Below, piece by piece: positions 46,894 to 55,587 of a stretch of 64,000 nucleotides of DNA (the stretch's first letter is position 1; each line of letters begins with the position of its first letter). The position numbers and the translations under genes were made by a program. The notes under the pieces are model-generated. The model had not been told where the DNA came from. It did no database searches and was given only the letters and a program-made list of their open reading frames with translations. The stretch lies in the NCBI GenBank assembly GCA_029202405.1, contig CP119312.1:253001-317000 (forward strand), written 5' to 3'. Source of the stretch: Candidatus Devosia phytovorans (GTDB lineage: Bacteria > Pseudomonadota > Alphaproteobacteria > Rhizobiales > Devosiaceae).

Positions 46894-47898
46894 CTACTGG
46901 ATCGCCGTCAGCATTTCGTCGATCCATTCGCGGCTGTGAGCGGCGATTTCCTCGTCGGTGAAGGTCAGGGTCTTTTCGGGCTGGGGCAGGGCGGCGAAAG
47001 CGGGGTCGAGGGCGTCGCCGAGATCGGAGACCGGGAACATCCAGTTGGTATGCGGGATGATCTGCTGGGCGTCGGCGGAGACCAGGTAGGCGAGGAATGC
47101 CTTGGCCAGTTCGGGCTGGTCGGAGGATTTCAACACGCCGGCCACTTCGATCTGCGGGTAGTGACCTTCGGTGAAGATGGCTGCCTTGATGGTTTCGTCG
47201 CCGTCCTCGATGATGTGGTAGGAGGGCGAGGTGGTGTAGCTCAGCGTCATGTCGGCTTCGCCCGACAGGAAGAGATCATAGCTCTCGCTCCAGTCGCGGG
47301 TGACGGTGAGGATATGGGGCTTCAGGCCCTGCCAGATTTCGGCAGCGCGGTCGCCATAGGCGGCCTTGATCCAGAGGACGAGACCAAAGCCGGGGGTCGA
47401 GGAGCGCGGATCCTGGATGGTGATCTTGATGTCTTCGGGCAAAGCGATCAGCTCTTCGAAGCTCTGCGGCGGATTTGCCATGGTGTCGGTGTCGTACATC
47501 ATGGCGAAATGGGCGTAGTCGAAGGGCACGAACTGGCTGTCGGTCCATTCGCCGGGCAGAGCCAGGTCGGTCAGCGTCAGGCCGTGATCGGCAAAGAGGC
47601 CGGTGGCGCGGGCCTCGCCGGCAATGGCGGTATCGAGACCGACGATGATATCGGCTTCGCTGCTGTCGCCCTCGAGCTGGACGCGGCGCAGGGTGCCGAT
47701 GGAGCTGTCGGCGGCCACCCATTCGACTTCGCAGCCGCAGGTGGCCTCAAAGCCCGCCTTGAGGCCGGGGCCGGGACCCCATTCGGCGGCGAAGCCGTCA
47801 TAGGTGTAGATGGTGAGCTTGGGCAGATCCTGCGCGAAGGCAGGGGATGCGAACAGTCCGGTGAGGACCGCAAGCGCGATGGAGGCAGATTTGACCAT
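46894..47898 (-). CDS. thiB: Thiamine-binding periplasmic protein
   Basis: 334 residues from ATG 47898; signal peptide MVKSASIALAVLTGLFASPAFAQ. LTIYTYDGFAAEWGPGPGLK, the IVGLDTA hinge region and WTDSQFVPFDYAHFAM match ThiB/TbpA. A GAAGGA Shine-Dalgarno lies between the riboswitch and the start. Delivers thiamine (or its phosphates) to ThiPQ. Confidence 0.95.
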   Translation of the reverse strand: MVKSASIALAVLTGLFASPAFAQDLPKLTIYTYDGFAAEWGPGPGLKAGFEATCGCEVEWVAADSSIGTLRRVQLEGDSSEADIIVGLDTAIAGEARATGLFADHGLTLTDLALPGEWTDSQFVPFDYAHFAMMYDTDTMANPPQSFEELIALPEDIKITIQDPRSSTPGFGLVLWIKAAYGDRAAEIWQGLKPHILTVTRDWSESYDLFLSGEADMTLSYTTSPSYHIIEDGDETIKAAIFTEGHYPQIEVAGVLKSSDQPELAKAFLAYLVSADAQQIIPHTNWMFPVSDLGDALDPAFAALPQPEKTLTFTDEEIAAHSREWIDEMLTAIQ

Positions 47899-47954
47899 GG
47901 GCCAATCCTTCATTTGCTTTGCGGCCATGGATGAGGGATCAGGTGTCAATGGTT

Positions 47955-48069
47955 GGGGCGTCGAGATGCCCTTGCCATCTCGAACTTCCTCCGCCAGCAT
48001 GACCTGGTTCAGGTTCAATGGGTAACTCTCAGCTCCGGATTTCTCCGGAACACCCCAGCGAGACGCCCC
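47955..48069 (-). promoter_or_regulatory. TPP riboswitch (THI element) controlling thiBPQ
   Basis: Read on the minus strand, the conserved order is clear: GGGGTG near the 5' side, CTGAGA, TTACCC, GAACCTGA, GGTCATGCTGGCG and GGAAG. P1 forms from TCTCG and CGAGA. The 3' P1 strand CGAGATG (47976-47982) can instead pair with CATCTCG (47962-47968), giving a mutually exclusive downstream hairpin. An outer pair GGGGCGT/ACGCCCC (48063-48069 with 47955-47961) could enclose the whole element. TPP binding is therefore expected to repress thiamine uptake. Confidence 0.94.
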
Positions 48070-48087
48070 ACACTTAATGAGAGCTTT

Positions 48088-48786
48088 GTGACAGTGCAAG
48101 ACACTTCCGTGCCGGATGCGCCGATGGTCGTATCCCAGGGTCCGCTGGCCATTGTCGGCGGTGGTGCCGTCGATCCGGCGCTGCTGGTCGAACTGGCCGA
48201 TCGCGGCGTCATGCTGGTCGGGGCCGATGGTGGCGGGGATGCGATCGGGGCGGCGGGGCTGACGCCGGCGGCGATCATCGGCGATCTCGATTCGCTTGAA
48301 GACCGGGCGGGTTGGGAGAAAAAGACGCGGGTGATCCATCTGCCCGAGCAGATCACCACTGATTTCCAGAAGGCGCTGCGCTCGACCCAGGCACCGGTGA
48401 CGCTGGCGCTGGGCATGACGGGCAAGCGGCTCGACCATACGCTGGCTGCGCTCAGCGCCGTGCTGGAATTTGCGCCACGCCGCAAACTGCTGCTGGTGGA
48501 CGAGGTGGATGTTGCGCTGGCGGTCACGGGACCGATCCGCTTCGAGGCGGGGTTGGGTGAGCGGGTGTCGATCCATCCGCTGCTGCCAATCCGGTTCCGG
48601 CGCTCGAGCGGTCTGTTCTATCCGATGGATGGGCATCTGCTGGCACCGGGTGGGCTGATCGGGACGAGCAATGAAGGGACGGGTGGGGTAGTCGAGGTGG
48701 TGCCGGAGGACAATACGCCATGGCTGCTGATCCTGGGCAAAGAGCGACTCTGGGATCTGGTACAGGCGTGCGGAAGCGCCGCCTGA
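48088..48786 (+). CDS. Thiamine pyrophosphokinase
   Basis: Transfers pyrophosphate from ATP to thiamine, giving TPP. 232 residues if GTG 48088 is used; GTG 48094 and a later ATG are alternatives. Catalytic-domain motifs GADGGG, IGDLDSLE, DFQKAL and GMTGKRLDHTLA are present; the C-terminal beta-sandwich binds thiamine (GTSNEGTGG). Divergent from the riboswitch-controlled uptake operon, so uptake and activation of thiamine sit together. The longer frame extends into the riboswitch and is rejected. Confidence 0.93.
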   Translation: MTVQDTSVPDAPMVVSQGPLAIVGGGAVDPALLVELADRGVMLVGADGGGDAIGAAGLTPAAIIGDLDSLEDRAGWEKKTRVIHLPEQITTDFQKALRSTQAPVTLALGMTGKRLDHTLAALSAVLEFAPRRKLLLVDEVDVALAVTGPIRFEAGLGERVSIHPLLPIRFRRSSGLFYPMDGHLLAPGGLIGTSNEGTGGVVEVVPEDNTPWLLILGKERLWDLVQACGSAA

Positions 48787-49238
48787 CTGCGGTTTTCGGA
48801 CGGGCGGGCTCCCTTGGGAGAGCCATGGCGGCGAGGCTTGCCGCCTCGGGTAGTCAAGTTTGGAAGAGAGGCGGGGCCTCGCCACCAAGCCGGGATTTTT
48901 CACACGAGCCGACGATGGTCCGACCCTTTCGGGCTTTTTGCTTGTCAGCCTTTGTACCGAGCGCTGAAGACCGGGGCGCCTGAGCATGGGATGCTTCACC
49001 AGAGCGATCCCAGGGGCATCAGGCCCGCCATAAACCTTCACCACCCAGGCCTTTTGTCAGAAGGCCTGTTCGGCACGCGGGCCCGAGACGAAAAGTCGGC
49101 GTGCGTGCGGGAGCCTGGCGACCCATGCTCCCCGGCAGTCCCTGCAACCATCACTCGTCATGACCGTGCTCTGATGCAGGCGATGGGTGCATGATATGGC
49201 CAGTCTGGGGGGGCGGGGAAAACTATGGTCAGAAAAAG
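48787..49238. other. Gene-free, structured ~450-bp stretch
   Basis: No convincing gene is visible. Several short hairpins are: GGCTC/GAGCC (48807-48824), CGAGGC/GCCTCG (48832-48848) and AGGCCTT/AAGGCCT (49047-49067). A 126-codon frame (48814-49194) has biased composition and no family likeness. I could not match the stretch to tmRNA, RNase P or SRP RNA signatures; a 6S-like or other non-coding RNA is possible but unsupported. Confidence 0.4.
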
Positions 49239-49268
49239 CAAAAAAGGCGGGCCAAGTGCCCGCCTTTT
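49239..49268 (-). terminator. Rho-independent terminator of rpoH
   Basis: On the minus strand AAAAGGCGGG and CCCGCCTTTT form a perfect 10-bp stem over a 7-nt loop, followed by a T-run (TTTTTGCTTTTT). It lies 20 bp past the rpoH stop. Confidence 0.92.
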
Positions 49269-49287
49269 CTCAATTTTATTTTTCGGC

Positions 49288-50157
49288 TTAGTGCGCGGAA
49301 GCGGCTTCCTTGACCGCGTCCTGTACCTTTTCGAAGGCGCGGACTTCGATCTGGCGGATGCGCTCGCGGCTGACGTCATACTGCTGGGCCAGCTCTTCGA
49401 GCGTGGCCGGGCTTTCCTGCAGGCGGCGGGCGTGGAAGATCGCCTTTTCGCGCTCGTTGAGCACGCTCATCGCATTGTTGAGCAGGCCCATGCGCTCGGA
49501 GAATTCCTCGCTCTCGCCCAGCGTCGTTTCGGCACTCGGGGTGTCGTCGACCAGCCAGTCCTGCCACTCGGAGGTGCCTTCGTCAGCGCGCATGGGCGAG
49601 TTGAGCGAGGCATCGCCGGAGAGACGGGCGTTCATCGAGACCACGTCGGCTTCGGTGACCTTGAGGGTGGTGGCAATCTGAGCGATCTGGTCGGGATGCA
49701 GCGAACCATCGTCCAGGGCGGCGATCTGGCCCTTCACCTTGCGCAGGTTGAAGAACAGACGCTTCTGGGCGGCGGTGGTGCCGATCTTGACCAGGCTCCA
49801 GCTGCGCAGGACATATTCCTGGATGGCAGCACGGATCCACCACATGGCATAGGTCGCAAGGCGGAAGCCCTTTTCGGGCTCGAAGCGCTTGACCGCATGC
49901 ATCAGGCCGACGTTGCCTTCCGAAATGACTTCGGAGATCGGCAGGCCATAGCCGCGATAGCCCATGGCAATCTTGGCCACGAGGCGCAGGTGGCTGGTGA
50001 TCAGCTTCTGAGCCGCGCCCGGGTCGGTATGTTCCTTGTAACGCTTGGCGAGCATGTATTCTTCATCGGGTTCCAACATCGGGAACTTCCGGATTTCCTG
50101 AAGATAACGGCTCAAGCCGCCTTCGGCTGACAGCACTGGCAAATTCGTCTGGGCCAT
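49288..50157 (-). CDS. rpoH: RNA polymerase sigma-32 (heat-shock) factor
   Basis: 289 residues. Region 2 core-binding/-10 recognition (EGNVGLMHAVKRFEPEKGFRLATYAMWWIRAAIQEY), the RpoH-box KRLFFNLRKVKGQ, and region 4 HTH (LEELAQQYDVSRERIRQIEVRAFEKV) are clear. Directs transcription of chaperone and protease genes. Alphaproteobacteria often have two rpoH paralogues; this reading cannot say which. ATG 50157 precedes MAQTNLPVLSAEGG. The upstream 440 bp may hold its promoters. Confidence 0.96.
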   Translation of the reverse strand: MAQTNLPVLSAEGGLSRYLQEIRKFPMLEPDEEYMLAKRYKEHTDPGAAQKLITSHLRLVAKIAMGYRGYGLPISEVISEGNVGLMHAVKRFEPEKGFRLATYAMWWIRAAIQEYVLRSWSLVKIGTTAAQKRLFFNLRKVKGQIAALDDGSLHPDQIAQIATTLKVTEADVVSMNARLSGDASLNSPMRADEGTSEWQDWLVDDTPSAETTLGESEEFSERMGLLNNAMSVLNEREKAIFHARRLQESPATLEELAQQYDVSRERIRQIEVRAFEKVQDAVKEAASAH

Positions 50158-50600
50158 CTATGCACCCCTTTCTGGTTCCCCCTCTTTAGCCTTGCTGGAT
50201 TGCGGCAACATTGCCTGATCCGCGGACCCCAGAGGGCGGAAATATCGTCTGGCACGACGTCCGAAAACCGGACCATCGGCAAACTACGATGATTATATAG
50301 GACGCATTCTGGCGAATGTAAGAGCGGATTCGCGCGAAAACGTTACAAATGCGCAATGGTTCCTACCCTTGCGCAATCATCCCGTCATACAAACCTGTTC
50401 GGGCCCGATAGGTTCACTCACCATGTGGTGAGTCTGTGCCACGCCCGTAGCCCTACGCGCGTAGCGCTTCGGGCGTTCTTCCGTCAAATCGCTCCACCGG
50501 AGCGATGTGCCCTGTAGGAACAGTCATCACGGTTCGAGGCTTTGCTGCGCAAAGCACCTCACCATGAGGGCTGCTGATTGCGCCACAGAGAATAGGCGCT
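50158..50600. other. rpoH upstream region with a palindrome and a partial repeat copy
   Basis: No gene seen. A 7-bp hairpin ACTCACC/GGTGAGT lies at 50416-50433. A partial copy of the palindromic element found at 51984-52115 occupies about 50529-50570 (GGTTCGAGGCTTTGC, GCAAAGCACCTCACCATGAGG). The segment adjacent to rpoH (50160-50390) presumably contains its promoter(s); I cannot place the -35/-10 securely. Confidence 0.5.
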
Positions 50601-51635
50601 TCAGCTCCGCGCGAAAGCCTTGTCGTAGTCCTGCAGGGCGTCGTCGAGGGCCTGCAGGTCAGGCGGGAGGTCGGCTTCGAAGAGCATTTCCTCGCCGGTG
50701 GTTGGATGTTCGAAGCCCAGTTCGGCGGCGTGGAGCGCCTGGCGGCCAAGGGATCGGATCGGCTCGGCGACGTCTTCGGGCAGCCGGTTGATCTTGGTGG
50801 CATAGCCCGAGGCATAGACGACGTCGGCCACCAGGGGATGGCCGACATGGGCCATGTGGACGCGGATCTGATGGGTGCGGCCGGTTTCGAGATGGCATTG
50901 CACGCGGGTAATGTCCCAACCGTCACCGCCAAAGCGGGCTTCGACGAAATAATGGGTGATGGCTTCGCGGCCATCCTTGCGCACGGCTTGCTTGAGACGA
51001 TTGTTCTGATCGCGGCCGAGCGGGGCATCGACCGTCCCCTTGCCGGTTTCGGTGACGCCCCAGACATAGGCCAGATAGGCGCGATGGAGGGGCCCGGTGC
51101 GGCCGTGGTCGGCAAACTGAGCCGAGAGATGCTTGTGGGCGGTTTCGGTCTTGGCAGCGACCATGACGCCGGAGGTATCGCGATCGAGACGATGCACGAT
51201 GCCCGGGCGTTTGACGCCGCCAATGCCCTGCAGGCTATCGCCGCAGTGGAAGAGCAGCGCATTGACCAGCGTGCCATCAGGCGAGCCGGGGGCGGGATGC
51301 ACCACCATGCCGACGGGCTTGTTGATGACGATGAGCTGGTCGTCCTCGTAAAGAATATCGAGGGGAATGTCCTGCGGTTCGGGATCGGCGTCTTCTGGGG
51401 GCGGGGCGAGAAGCACGATTGTCTCGCCGGCCGTAAGCCGGTATTTGGGCTCGCTGACGACAGCGCCATCAATGCTGACGGAACCGGCAAGGATCAGATC
51501 CTTGATGCGGTTGCGGCTCAGGATGGTGTGGACCCTGGCCAGGGTGGCATCGAGCCGCCCACCGACCATGGTTTCATCGACCACGACCTCGACAAGGTCG
51601 CCCTCGAATTCTTCTTCTGCGGTAATATCGACCAT
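50601..51635 (-). CDS. rluD: 23S rRNA pseudouridine synthase, RluD family
   Basis: 344 residues from ATG 51635. An N-terminal S4 RNA-binding domain (LDATLARVHTILSRNRIKDLILAGSVSIDG) precedes the catalytic domain; the nucleophilic Asp sits in HRLDRDTSG. GRTHQIRVHMAHVGHPLVAD is the second conserved segment. Expected to isomerise uridines in helix 69 of 23S rRNA. AGGA lies 8 nt upstream of the start. Its start codon overlaps that of the divergent small protein (CATG). Confidence 0.95.
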   Translation of the reverse strand: MVDITAEEEFEGDLVEVVVDETMVGGRLDATLARVHTILSRNRIKDLILAGSVSIDGAVVSEPKYRLTAGETIVLLAPPPEDADPEPQDIPLDILYEDDQLIVINKPVGMVVHPAPGSPDGTLVNALLFHCGDSLQGIGGVKRPGIVHRLDRDTSGVMVAAKTETAHKHLSAQFADHGRTGPLHRAYLAYVWGVTETGKGTVDAPLGRDQNNRLKQAVRKDGREAITHYFVEARFGGDGWDITRVQCHLETGRTHQIRVHMAHVGHPLVADVVYASGYATKINRLPEDVAEPIRSLGRQALHAAELGFEHPTTGEEMLFEADLPPDLQALDDALQDYDKAFARS

Positions 51636-51975
51636 GAGCGATCCTAAAGAGCCGAACGAGACGCCAGATGCGCCCCTGTCTGCGGAGGCGAAGGCGGCCA
51701 TAGCCAAGGCCCGCCGCTCGTTCGCCTATTCCATCGGCATTTTGTTGCTGGGCTTTATGGCGATTGCCTTCGCGCTTGTCTATCGCGTGCTGCGTGATCG
51801 GCCGCCGCCGGCGGTTGCCGCCGAGATTTCACTGCCGGCCGGGGCCGAGGTGGTTTCGGCGCTGGTCAATGACGGGCAGATCAATGTGACCTATGTGGTC
51901 GATGGGGTGACCAGGCTGGCGCTGTTCAATCAGGGGAGCGGGGCGTTGGAGCGGGAAGTGGTGATCGGGGAGTAG
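51634..51975 (+). CDS. Small single-pass membrane protein (DUF6476-like)
   Basis: 113 residues: charged N terminus, one membrane segment (SFAYSIGILLLGFMAIAFALVYRVL, about 30-54), then a ~55-residue periplasmic domain (EISLPAGAEVVSALVNDGQINVTYVVDG). Resembles small proteins found beside rluD in other alphaproteobacteria, tentatively DUF6476. The ATG (51634-51636) overlaps the rluD ATG on the opposite strand, and no Shine-Dalgarno is visible, so promoter and leader must lie within rluD. Confidence 0.75.
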   Translation: MSDPKEPNETPDAPLSAEAKAAIAKARRSFAYSIGILLLGFMAIAFALVYRVLRDRPPPAVAAEISLPAGAEVVSALVNDGQINVTYVVDGVTRLALFNQGSGALEREVVIGE

Positions 51976-51983
51976 TGGTTCTG

Positions 51984-52115
51984 TGCCACGCCCTCGTGGT
52001 TCGAGGCTTTGCTACGCAAAGCACCTCACCATGAGGTCTGTTGAAATATCATGTCTCAGTAGCCCTCATGGTGAGGTGCGAGCTCTTGCGAGCCTCGAAC
52101 CACGAGGGCGTGGCA
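51984..52115. repeat. 132-bp cloverleaf-like palindromic element
   Basis: A perfect 24-bp outer inverted repeat (51984-52007 with 52092-52115) encloses a small TTTGC-TAC-GCAAA hairpin (52008-52020) and a perfect 16-bp inner inverted repeat (52021-52036 with 52064-52079, GCACCTCACCATGAGG). The 27-nt loop is 52037-52063. It lies between convergent genes and may terminate both. A partial copy lies near 50529-50570, so it belongs to a dispersed family. Confidence 0.85.
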
Positions 52116-52119
52116 AGAT

Positions 52120-53085
52120 TTACCGCCCCTGAATTTCCCTGAGCGCGGCCATGCGGTCGGTGACGGAGCCCTTGCGGGCTGTGCCGGATTTGCGGGTTAC
52201 CGGGGGCAGGGTGTCCATGCTGACGCCATCGTCGGCGAAGCGCTGGACGCGGTCGAAGAGGCTTTCCTCTTCTGCCGGGGCCGGCTCGGGCTTTTCGGTA
52301 TCGACGGCATAGACGACGCGGCTGGCGCTGGCGGCAATGGCGGCGAGGCGCTGGCGCAATGCGTTTTCGTCAAGGCGCTTGGTGTTCCAGTCGGCGAGGA
52401 GCGTCGATTCCACCTGGGCGACCTGCCTGCGCAAGGTTTCGACGTCGGCGTCAAGGCTCAGCTCCGCGGCGAGCGAGGCGCCTTTCTCCGCGGTCTCGAT
52501 TTTTTCATGCAGCAGCGCATTGATGCGGTTTTCGGCGCTGGCCATGCTGGCTTCGGCGGCGACGAGATCATTGTCGATGGCTGCTTCGTCCGCAGCGGTC
52601 GAGGCGGGCGGCCGTACGAGGGTTTCGCGCAGCAGGCGCAGTTCCTCGTTGCGGGTATCGAGTTCGCGATCGCGCATGCGCAGGCGCTGGGCGAGGTCGG
52701 TGCCCTCGCGCTCGAGCTCCATGGTGCGGGCGCGCAGTTCGGCCTCGCGCGCTTCGAGCTCCCTGACCACCTCGACATGCTGGTCACGCTCGACCCTGAG
52801 CTGGCCGAGGTCGCTACGGCTCTGGTTGACGTCGCCGAGCTGTTCGGCGAGGCGTTTGCGCAGGCTTTCGACGTTGAGTTCGAGCTTGCGGGTGGAGAGG
52901 GCGAATTCGGCACGCAGCTGATCCTTGTCAGCGCGGAACTCGGCCATGGTGATGGGCGTCGCTGCCTCGATGCGTCGCTTGGTGAGGCGCACGGCGCGTT
53001 TCCACACGGCGGGCAGGATGATCAGGGACACCAGGCCGGCCACCAGCAGGCCCAGCGCAAAATACAGGATGTTCTCGATGACCAT
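52120..53085 (-). CDS. Membrane-anchored coiled-coil protein, function unknown
   Basis: 321 residues from ATG 53085. One membrane helix (ENILYFALGLLVAGLVSLIILPAVW, about 3-27) is followed by a basic stretch (KRRIEAATPITMAEF) and a long heptad-rich coiled coil (about 50-270; ELEAREAELRARTMELEREG). Likely a cytoplasmic rod tethered to the inner membrane. The frame upstream of 53085 is not credible coding sequence. Confidence 0.85.
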   Translation of the reverse strand: MVIENILYFALGLLVAGLVSLIILPAVWKRAVRLTKRRIEAATPITMAEFRADKDQLRAEFALSTRKLELNVESLRKRLAEQLGDVNQSRSDLGQLRVERDQHVEVVRELEAREAELRARTMELEREGTDLAQRLRMRDRELDTRNEELRLLRETLVRPPASTAADEAAIDNDLVAAEASMASAENRINALLHEKIETAEKGASLAAELSLDADVETLRRQVAQVESTLLADWNTKRLDENALRQRLAAIAASASRVVYAVDTEKPEPAPAEEESLFDRVQRFADDGVSMDTLPPVTRKSGTARKGSVTDRMAALREIQGR

Positions 53086-53293
53086 CGGCCAAACTCCGGC
53101 GCGCCACACCCGATACGCGGTGTGGTCCTTTCTTCTGACAGTGCAGTGGTAGCACCGCCAGATTTGCCAAGGATTAACCCTAACCACTTTGTCGCCATGC
53201 GTCACCGGCAAGCCGGGAAGTGTGATCAGCAGGCTTATTGCGAACAAAACAGGAAACGTGTTCCGTTGCGCTGCCTCTCCAGCGGATCGATTC

Positions 53294-55363
53294 GTGCAGA
53301 AAACCGAAGACTATCTCGACCTTCTCAACCCCGAGCAGCGCCGTGCCGTCGAGCATGGCGCGGGCGAGACTGCGCCGGGGCCGCTGCTGGTGATCGCCGG
53401 AGCGGGGTCGGGCAAGACCAATACGCTGGCGCATCGGGTGGCGCATCTGATCGTCAAGGGGGCCGATCCGCGACGGATCCTGCTGATGACCTTTTCGCGT
53501 CGCGCAGCCAGCGAAATGGGCAAAAGGGTGGAGCGGATCGCGGCGCGGGTGATGGGGCCGTCGTCGGGCGTGGTGACCGACGCGCTGAGCTGGGCGGGGA
53601 CGTTTCATGGCATTGGCGCGCGGCTGTTGCGCGAGCATGCCATGCAGATCGGGCTCGACCCGGCCTTTACCATCCACGACCGGGAAGACTCGGCCGACCT
53701 GATAAACCTGGTGCGGCATGAGCTGGGCTTGTCCGAAGCCAAGAGCCGGTTTCCGACCAAGGGGACGTGCCTTGCCATCTATTCGCGCGTGGTCAATGCG
53801 CAGGATGAGCTCGAAGAGGTGCTGAAGGCGCATTTCCCGTGGTGCGCCATGTGGCCCGACCAGTTGCGGCAGCTGTTCGGCGCCTATGTGGCGGCCAAGC
53901 AGAGCCAGAACGTGCTCGATTACGATGACCTGCTGCTGTACTGGGCCGGGATGATGGCCAATCCTGCCATTGCGGCGGAGGTCTCGGCGCGCTTCGATCA
54001 TGTGCTGGTCGATGAATATCAGGATACCAACAGGCTGCAGTCCAATATCCTTCTCGCCATGCGGCCGGGCGGCAAGGGGCTGACCGTGGTGGGCGACGAT
54101 GCTCAGTCAATCTATTCGTTCCGCGCCGCCACGGTGCGCAATATTCTTGATTTTCCGCAGAGCTTTTCGCCGGCGGCCGATATCGTGACGCTGGATCGGA
54201 ACTATCGCTCGACGCAGCCGATCCTCGCCGCAGCCAATGCGGTGATCGATCAGGCGAGCGAGCGGTTTACCAAGAACCTCTGGACGGAGCGGGAGAGCAA
54301 CGCCAAGCCGTTGCTCGTCACGGTGCGCGACGAGGCCGACCAGGCGCGCTATGTCGTGCACAAGGTGCTGGAAGCGCGCGAGGGCGGCATGACGCTCAAG
54401 AACCAGGCGGTGCTGTTCCGCACGTCGAGCCATTCGGGGCCGCTGGAGATCGAGCTGACGCGCAGCAATGTGCCTTTCGTCAAGTTCGGCGGGCTGAAGT
54501 TTCTCGACGCGGCGCATATCAAGGACCTGCTGGCGATCTTGCGCTGGGTGGAAAATCCGCGCGATCGGGTGGCGGGGTTCCGCGTGCTGCAATTGCTGCC
54601 GGGGGTCGGGCCGGCGTCGGCGGGCAGGGTGCTCGATGCCATGGCGGTGGGTAGCGACCCGGCCTGGGCGCTGGGCGAGATCCCGACGCCGCCGCGGGCG
54701 GCCGAGGGCTGGACCGGGCTGGTGGAGATGTTCGGGCGGCTGTCGCGGCGCGAGGCGACCTGGCCGGTGGAGCTGGGCTATGCGCGCCTCTGGTATGAGC
54801 CGCTGATGGAGCAGGCCTATGAGGATGCCATCATCCGGCAGGCCGATATATTGCAGCTCGAGCAGATTGCGGCCGGCTATCCGTCACGCGAAAAGTTTTT
54901 GACCGAGCTGACGCTTGATCCGCCCGATGCGACTTCGGACCAGTCCGGCGTGCCGCTGCTCGACGAGGATTATCTGATCCTTTCCACCATCCATTCGGCC
55001 AAGGGGCAGGAGTGGAAGGCGGTGCATGTGCTGAATGTCGTGGATGGCTGTATCCCGTCGGACCTGGGGACCGGATCGACGCATGAGCTCGAGGAAGAGC
55101 GCCGGCTGCTCTATGTGGCGATGACCCGGGCCAAGGACGAGCTCAACGTCATTACGCCGCAGCGGTTTTTCGTGACGCAGCAGAGCAAGTATGGCGACCG
55201 GCATCTTTATGCGCAGCGCAGCCGATTCATCCCGCGCGCCATGGTGCCGCTGTTCGAGGATATCCTGTGGCCGCCGGTCAAGCCGGCCTATATCGAGGGC
55301 CTTTCACCGGCGCCGGTCAAGATGGATATTGCTGCGCAGATGCGCGGCATGTGGAGCAAGTAG
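53294..55363 (+). CDS. UvrD/Rep-family ATP-dependent DNA helicase
   Basis: 689 residues from GTG 53294 (an upstream GTG at 53261 is possible). Superfamily 1 motifs: Q-motif LNPEQRRAVEHG, Walker A AGAGSGKTNTL, Ia TFSRRAASEM, II VDEYQDTN, III GDDAQSIYSFRAA, IV RNYRS, V TIHSAKGQEWKAV, VI LLYVAMTRAKDEL. Unwinds DNA 3'-5'. It is somewhat shorter than UvrD itself at the C terminus; partner and pathway are not shown by context. Confidence 0.93.
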   Translation: MQKTEDYLDLLNPEQRRAVEHGAGETAPGPLLVIAGAGSGKTNTLAHRVAHLIVKGADPRRILLMTFSRRAASEMGKRVERIAARVMGPSSGVVTDALSWAGTFHGIGARLLREHAMQIGLDPAFTIHDREDSADLINLVRHELGLSEAKSRFPTKGTCLAIYSRVVNAQDELEEVLKAHFPWCAMWPDQLRQLFGAYVAAKQSQNVLDYDDLLLYWAGMMANPAIAAEVSARFDHVLVDEYQDTNRLQSNILLAMRPGGKGLTVVGDDAQSIYSFRAATVRNILDFPQSFSPAADIVTLDRNYRSTQPILAAANAVIDQASERFTKNLWTERESNAKPLLVTVRDEADQARYVVHKVLEAREGGMTLKNQAVLFRTSSHSGPLEIELTRSNVPFVKFGGLKFLDAAHIKDLLAILRWVENPRDRVAGFRVLQLLPGVGPASAGRVLDAMAVGSDPAWALGEIPTPPRAAEGWTGLVEMFGRLSRREATWPVELGYARLWYEPLMEQAYEDAIIRQADILQLEQIAAGYPSREKFLTELTLDPPDATSDQSGVPLLDEDYLILSTIHSAKGQEWKAVHVLNVVDGCIPSDLGTGSTHELEEERRLLYVAMTRAKDELNVITPQRFFVTQQSKYGDRHLYAQRSRFIPRAMVPLFEDILWPPVKPAYIEGLSPAPVKMDIAAQMRGMWSK

Positions 55364-55374
55364 GCGCGTTCCAG

Positions 55375-55587
55375 CTAGGCGGTTTGCGACGGGCGCCAGA
55401 CGGTTTCCATATTCTGGCTTTCATCGCGCACCAGCACTTCCACGCTCGGCTCCTCTTCCTGCGTGGCCTGCTCGATAGCGGCCTTGACCGCGCGTTCCCT
55501 GGAGTCAAAAGGGCCCGTCAGGGCGCCCTTGTAGCTGAAGTGCCAGGCGTGATCCTGGGCTGCGACGACAAAATGGTGACTGCACAT
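55375..55587 (-). CDS. Small DUF2188-like protein
   Basis: 70 residues (MCSHHFVVAAQDHAWHFSYK ... VWRPSQTA), preceded by a strong Shine-Dalgarno (GGAGG). The layout HFVV..DHAWHFS..GPFDSRERAVKAAIE resembles DUF2188 (small alpha-beta proteins of unknown function). Convergent with the helicase. Confidence 0.7.
   Translation of the reverse strand: MCSHHFVVAAQDHAWHFSYKGALTGPFDSRERAVKAAIEQATQEEEPSVEVLVRDESQNMETVWRPSQTA

Noticed and set aside
47899..49044. Long N-terminal extension of the thiB frame
   Set aside because: It runs antisense through thiamine pyrophosphokinase and through the riboswitch; the signal peptide begins at 47898.
48814..49194. 126-codon frame on the plus strand after thiamine pyrophosphokinase
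   Set aside because: Arg/Pro/Gly/His-rich with no family likeness and several overlapping hairpins; both strands are open in more than one frame, as GC-rich non-coding DNA often is.
50527..50578. Possible tRNA because of a GGTTCGA sequence
   Set aside because: The GGTTCGAGGC belongs to the palindromic repeat; there is no acceptor stem or anticodon arm around it.
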